Positions 60,674 to 64,000 of a stretch of DNA of 64,000 nt are shown here, piece after piece (positions within the stretch are counted from its first letter, which is position 1; every line of letters begins with the position of its first letter). The position numbers and the translations under genes were made by a program. The stretch is from assembly GCA_963716525.1 (NCBI GenBank), contig OY970315.1, forward strand, positions 3,534,001-3,598,000, written 5' to 3'. Origin of the DNA: JBBREP01 sp963716525. GTDB lineage: Bacteria; Actinomycetota; Acidimicrobiia; IMCC26256; PALSA-610. The notes beneath the pieces are model-generated. The model was not told where the DNA came from, ran no database searches, and saw nothing but the letters and a program-made list of their open reading frames with translations.

Positions 60674-62279
60674 ATGAGCGCGATGCTGCCCCGCCACCGG
60701 ACGATGCGCGGCGCGGCTCGCGCGCAGCCTCGTGCTCGTCGCGACCGCCGGGATCCTCGTGGCCGGCGTGATCACGGTCGTCGGCGTGCGCCGTGGCGCC
60801 GAGCACGCCGCGCAGTCCGACATCGAGCACAAGGCCGCCAACATCGTCGACGACGTCAACGGCCTCGCGAGCCAGGTCGCTTCCAGCCCGAGCGCCACAC
60901 CGGCGCTGCGGCTGCGAGACATGCTCGATCAGATCCGCAGCGCCGTGCAGGTGTCCGACGCGCACCTCGTGTTCCTGCGCAGCGACGGTTCGGTCGTGCC
61001 GTACGACCAGCTCGTCGCGACCGCCGCGGGCCGCCGGCTCATCGGCGACGACCCGCAGGCCACCCAGCTCGTGTCGTTGCCGAAGGGCGTCACGGCTGGC
61101 GATCTCGCGCTCGCTCAGGTGGCCAAGGGCGCGACCACCACGTTGCGGCGCAACGGCACCGTCTACCTCGCGGAACGGGTGTCCTCGCTCGGCCGTCCCC
61201 GCGCGCTGCCCGCGATCATCGTGAGCGAGGCCGTCGACACCGATTCGGTACGCCGAGCGACCACGGCGTTCTTGATCGCCGCGCTCATCGCGATCGCGGT
61301 GTGCATCGTCGTCAGCACGGTGCTGGCCCGGCGGCTCACCCGACCGCTCACCGCGATCGACGCCACGGCGCGCGCGCTCGCCACCGGTGACCTCGCGGCA
61401 CGGGTCGAGGTCGGCCGGCACACCGACCGCGAGATCGCCGAGGTCGCGTCCACGCTGAACCGGATGGCAAGCGATCTCGACGCCGCCCGCCGGGCCGAGC
61501 GCACGTTCCTGCAGGCGGTGAGCCACGATCTCCGCACGCCGCTCACGTCGATCCGCGGTTACGCCGAGGCGCTGGCCGACGGCACCGTCGACGCGACCGA
61601 CGACGACGCCCGCCGCCGCGCCGCCGAGGTGATCACCACCGAATCCCGCCGTCTGGAACGGCTCGTGCGCGACCTGCTCGACCTGTCGCGTCTCGACGCG
61701 CGCGAGTTCTCGTTGCGCCCGCAGCCGTGCGACGCGGCGGCCGTCGTCGAGACGACGGTCGCCGGATTCGCCCCCCAGGCCCAGGCGCTGGGGATCGAGC
61801 TACGTGGGCCCGATGGCGCGGCGCCGATCACCGCCGATCTCGACCCCGAGCGGTTCGGGCAGATCATCGCCAACCTCGTGGAGAACGCCTTGAAGTACGC
61901 GTGCACACGGGTGTCGGTGAGCGTCGAGGAGCGGGGCGCGGGGGTGGCGGTCAGGGTCGCCGACGACGGCCCCGGTATCCCCGAAGCCGCGGAGATGCAC
62001 GTGTTCGAGCGGCTCTACACCGCCCGGCCCGCGGCCGGCCGGCCGGTCGGTACCGGCCTCGGCCTCACGGTCGTGCACGAGCTCGCGCGGGCGATGGGCG
62101 GTCATGCCCGGCTGGCGTCGTCGGGATCCGAGGGCACCGTGTTCGCCGTCACCGTGGCTCGGGGCACGACCGCCGGTAGCAGTAGCGAGCGTGAGAGCGG
62201 CAGCGCCCCCGGCAGCGGCGGCAGCGCCCCTGACAGCGGCGGCAGCACCGACAGTGGCAGCGGCGGCGGCAGCGGCTAA
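60674..62279 (+). CDS. Membrane sensor histidine kinase, EnvZ-like, with one apparent frameshift
   Basis: The gene starts at the ATG at 60674 (SAMLPRHRTMRGAARA) and shifts frame near 60715-60730 into SLVLVATAGILVAGVITVVG, the first membrane helix. Without correction a GTG at 60732 would start inside the helix. An extracytoplasmic sensor (about 40-185), a second helix (FLIAALIAIAVCIVV), a HAMP domain, the HisKA motif AVSHDLRTPLTSIRGYAEAL and the ATPase boxes NLVENALKY, DDGPGIP and GTGLGLTVV follow. The C-terminal 35 residues are Gly/Ser-rich. It pairs with the OmpR-type regulator upstream. The stop overlaps the convergent ygfZ by four bases. Confidence 0.92.
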
Positions 62280-63229
62280 GCGCGCCGGCGGACCTCGACG
62301 AACGCCACGCGCCCGGCGACCTCCACCGTGGCGCCCGGCTCGATCTCGCGCCGCACGGTGGCCAGCGCGAACGGCGCGCGGGGCGCCCCGCTCGTGACCG
62401 CCCCCACCACCTTGTCGCCCGCCCGCACCTCCGCGCCCGGGGCGGGCGCGGGGCGACCGTCACCGAACACCAACCGGCGCATGAAGCGGTTGACGTGGCC
62501 GCGACTGTCGATGCGGCACACGAGCTCCTGGCCGACGAAACAGCCCTTGGTGAAGCTCACCGCGTCGAGCTCCAGCTCGGCCTCCTGCGCGATGGTCGAC
62601 CCGTCGACGTCGGTGCCGAACGCGAGCACGCCGTGCTCGATCCGTGCGGTCTCGAAGGCGTCGTCGTCGACACGCACCGCGCCGGCATCGGCAAGGCGCG
62701 CTGCGACCTCGTCGACCAACGGCATCGGCACGAACAGGTCGATGCCCGGGGTGGCACCCCACGGCGCGCGCACGAGACGCACACCGCCGGCGGTGACGAC
62801 GTGCCCGTGCTCGGCCGGTGGCGGCGCGGGCAGATTCGCGGCCCCGACGACCGGATCGGTCTGCGGGCCGCGGACGTACAGCGTGGCGATGCCGTCGACC
62901 GCCACGAGGTCGACCTTCACCCGGATCTTGAAGCGGGCGAGACCGTCGAGCAGCGCCGGGCCGGCTCCCGCGTCGGTGTCGAGCAGGAAGTGATCGTCGC
63001 CGAGCACGAGCACCCGGAACGGTGCGACGAGCTTGCCCTGCGGCTGCAGCAGCAGCGACAAGGCACCGGAGCCGGGCTCCAGGCCGTCGAGATCCTGCGA
63101 CACCAGGCTCTGCAGGAAGCTGCGCGCGTCCGAGCCGCGCACCTCCACGAGGTCGCGGTCGTGGTCGCGCAGGTCGACGAGCGCGGCGAAACTGCCGAAG
63201 GCGGTGACCGGGAACAGCGGCAGGCTCAT
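62276..63229 (-). CDS. ygfZ: Folate-binding YgfZ/GcvT-like protein
   Basis: The product is a 317-residue GcvT-like three-domain protein with the YgfZ motif FTKGCFVGQELVCRID (conserved Cys and Gln-Glu) and a C-terminal barrel. YgfZ proteins use tetrahydrofolate to support assembly or repair of iron-sulphur enzymes. The start is the ATG at 63229, seven bases after the trpE stop, so it is probably co-transcribed with trpE. Confidence 0.92.
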   Translation of the reverse strand: MSLPLFPVTAFGSFAALVDLRDHDRDLVEVRGSDARSFLQSLVSQDLDGLEPGSGALSLLLQPQGKLVAPFRVLVLGDDHFLLDTDAGAGPALLDGLARFKIRVKVDLVAVDGIATLYVRGPQTDPVVGAANLPAPPPAEHGHVVTAGGVRLVRAPWGATPGIDLFVPMPLVDEVAARLADAGAVRVDDDAFETARIEHGVLAFGTDVDGSTIAQEAELELDAVSFTKGCFVGQELVCRIDSRGHVNRFMRRLVFGDGRPAPAPGAEVRAGDKVVGAVTSGAPRAPFALATVRREIEPGATVEVAGRVAFVEVRRRA

Positions 63230-63236
63230 GACTCGC

Positions 63237-64000
63237 TCATGGCTCCGGCACCGCGACCGGGAAGAGCAACTGCGCGGCGGCCGCCGCGTTCAGCAACGCC
63301 CGGGCCTTGTTGTTGCATTCGAGGTCCTCGTCGGCGGGATTCGAGTCGGCCACGATGCCGGCACCGGCCGACACCGACGCGCGCGTGCCGTCGAACACCA
63401 TCGTGCGGATCGCGATCGCGGTGTCGAGGTTTCCGGAGAAGTCGACGTAGCCGACCACACCCGCGTACGGCCCGCGCTTGAATGGCTCGAGCTCGTCGAT
63501 GATCTGCATCGCCCGCACCTTCGGCGCACCGCTCACCGTGCCGGCCGGGAACGTGGCCCGCAGCACATCCACCACGTCACGGCCGGACGCCAGCTCGCCC
63601 GACACCTGGCTCGTCATGTGCATCACGTGCGAGTAACGCTCGAGCGTCATCATCTCGTCGACACGCTCGGTGCCGAACCGCACGACCCGCCCGACGTCGT
63701 TGCGCGCGAGATCGAGGAGCATCACGTGCTCGGCGCGCTCCTTCGGGTGCTCGGTGAGCTCGGCTTCGAGCCGCCGGTCGTGCGCGGCATCACGGCCCCG
63801 CCGGCGTGTGCCCGCGATTGGGCGGCTGATCACGCGGCCGTCCTGGACGCGCACGAGCGCCTCGGGTGAGCTGCCCACGATGTGGGTGTTCCCCGCGCGC
63901 AGGAAGTACATGTACGGCGACGGGTTGACCACCCGCAGCACGCGGTAGAGCCCGAACGGGTCACACGGCTCGTCGAGGTCGAACCGCTGCGCGAGCACCA
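63237..64000 (-). CDS. trpE: Anthranilate synthase component I, 3' part; runs off right edge
   Basis: TrpE makes anthranilate from chorismate, the first committed step of tryptophan synthesis. Visible: NPSPYMYFLRAGNTHIVGSSPEALV, RPIAGTRRRG, EHVMLLDLARNDVGRV, MHMTSQVSGEL, FPAGTVSGAPKVRAMQIID and GYVDFSGNLDTAIAIRT, with the metal- and chorismate-binding AGAGIVADSNP near the end. The Pro-x-Met-Tyr motif near the visible start favours TrpE over PabB. The N-terminal half, with any feedback-inhibition site, lies outside the window. Confidence 0.93.
   Translation of the reverse strand, partial: VLAQRFDLDEPCDPFGLYRVLRVVNPSPYMYFLRAGNTHIVGSSPEALVRVQDGRVISRPIAGTRRRGRDAAHDRRLEAELTEHPKERAEHVMLLDLARNDVGRVVRFGTERVDEMMTLERYSHVMHMTSQVSGELASGRDVVDVLRATFPAGTVSGAPKVRAMQIIDELEPFKRGPYAGVVGYVDFSGNLDTAIAIRTMVFDGTRASVSAGAGIVADSNPADEDLECNNKARALLNAAAAAQLLFPVAVPEP

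Overview
The window is chromosomal DNA from a high-GC actinomycete. Essential and core metabolic genes sit beside a Tad pilus locus, a stand-alone FAS-II operon and a flagellar motAB pair. The gene content and GC-rich codon use would fit the class Acidimicrobiia, but that placement is an inference. I see no phage, plasmid, insertion sequence or CRISPR.

Layout. 1-9.1 kb: uvrA (runs off the left edge), a polytopic membrane protein, a tetR-ABC exporter operon with a readable promoter and operators, uvrB and coaE. 9.2-19.1 kb: a NarL-type two-component pair, an Flp pilin gene behind a structured leader, and the leftward operon cpaB-cpaE-tadA-tadB-tadC. 19.4-25.4 kb: rpsA, a methyltransferase, polA, an ANTAR response regulator and a coiled-coil protein. 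25.5-31.6 kb: two exported proteins (VCBS-repeat and beta-helix), a P450 with a coupled FMN-type protein, small membrane proteins and tRNA-Leu(CAA). 31.6-39.1 kb: fabZ, divergent from fabD-(biotinyl-like)-fabH-fabG-acpP-fabF-carboxyltransferase-fabI. 39.1-44.9 kb: a peroxiredoxin, an MFS transporter with an extra N-terminal domain, an SMP-30 family hydrolase, and an operon of a CxxC protein, an FGGY kinase and a PIG-L deacetylase. 45-52.1 kb: rmlA-rmlB-rmlD, a large membrane protein, and two paralogous secreted repeat proteins. 52.2-64 kb: icd, motA-motB, trpC/trpF/trpB/trpA, an OmpR-type two-component pair, ygfZ and trpE (runs off the right edge).

How the genes work together. The Tad genes give the assembly ATPase, its localisation ATPase, two inner-membrane platform proteins, a CpaB/RcpC protein and the pilin. 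The FAS-II operon holds one gene for every step from malonyl transfer to enoyl reduction. It also holds a carboxyltransferase and a biotinyl-domain-like protein that has no lysine at all. trpE, trpC, trpF, trpB and trpA are all present but split by ygfZ and a two-component system. rmlABD lacks rmlC.

Two window-wide features stand out. First, a 42-bp hairpin repeat occurs four times, always at a gene boundary. Second, many conserved genes (uvrA, uvrB, polA, the ABC permease, the methyltransferase, the P450 twice, the carboxyltransferase, a secreted repeat protein, a response regulator and its kinase, and probably coaE twice) carry single-base frameshifts, mostly in GC-rich or homopolymer stretches. 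This looks more like residual sequencing error in a draft assembly than gene decay. Loci with such breaks are annotated here as one gene.
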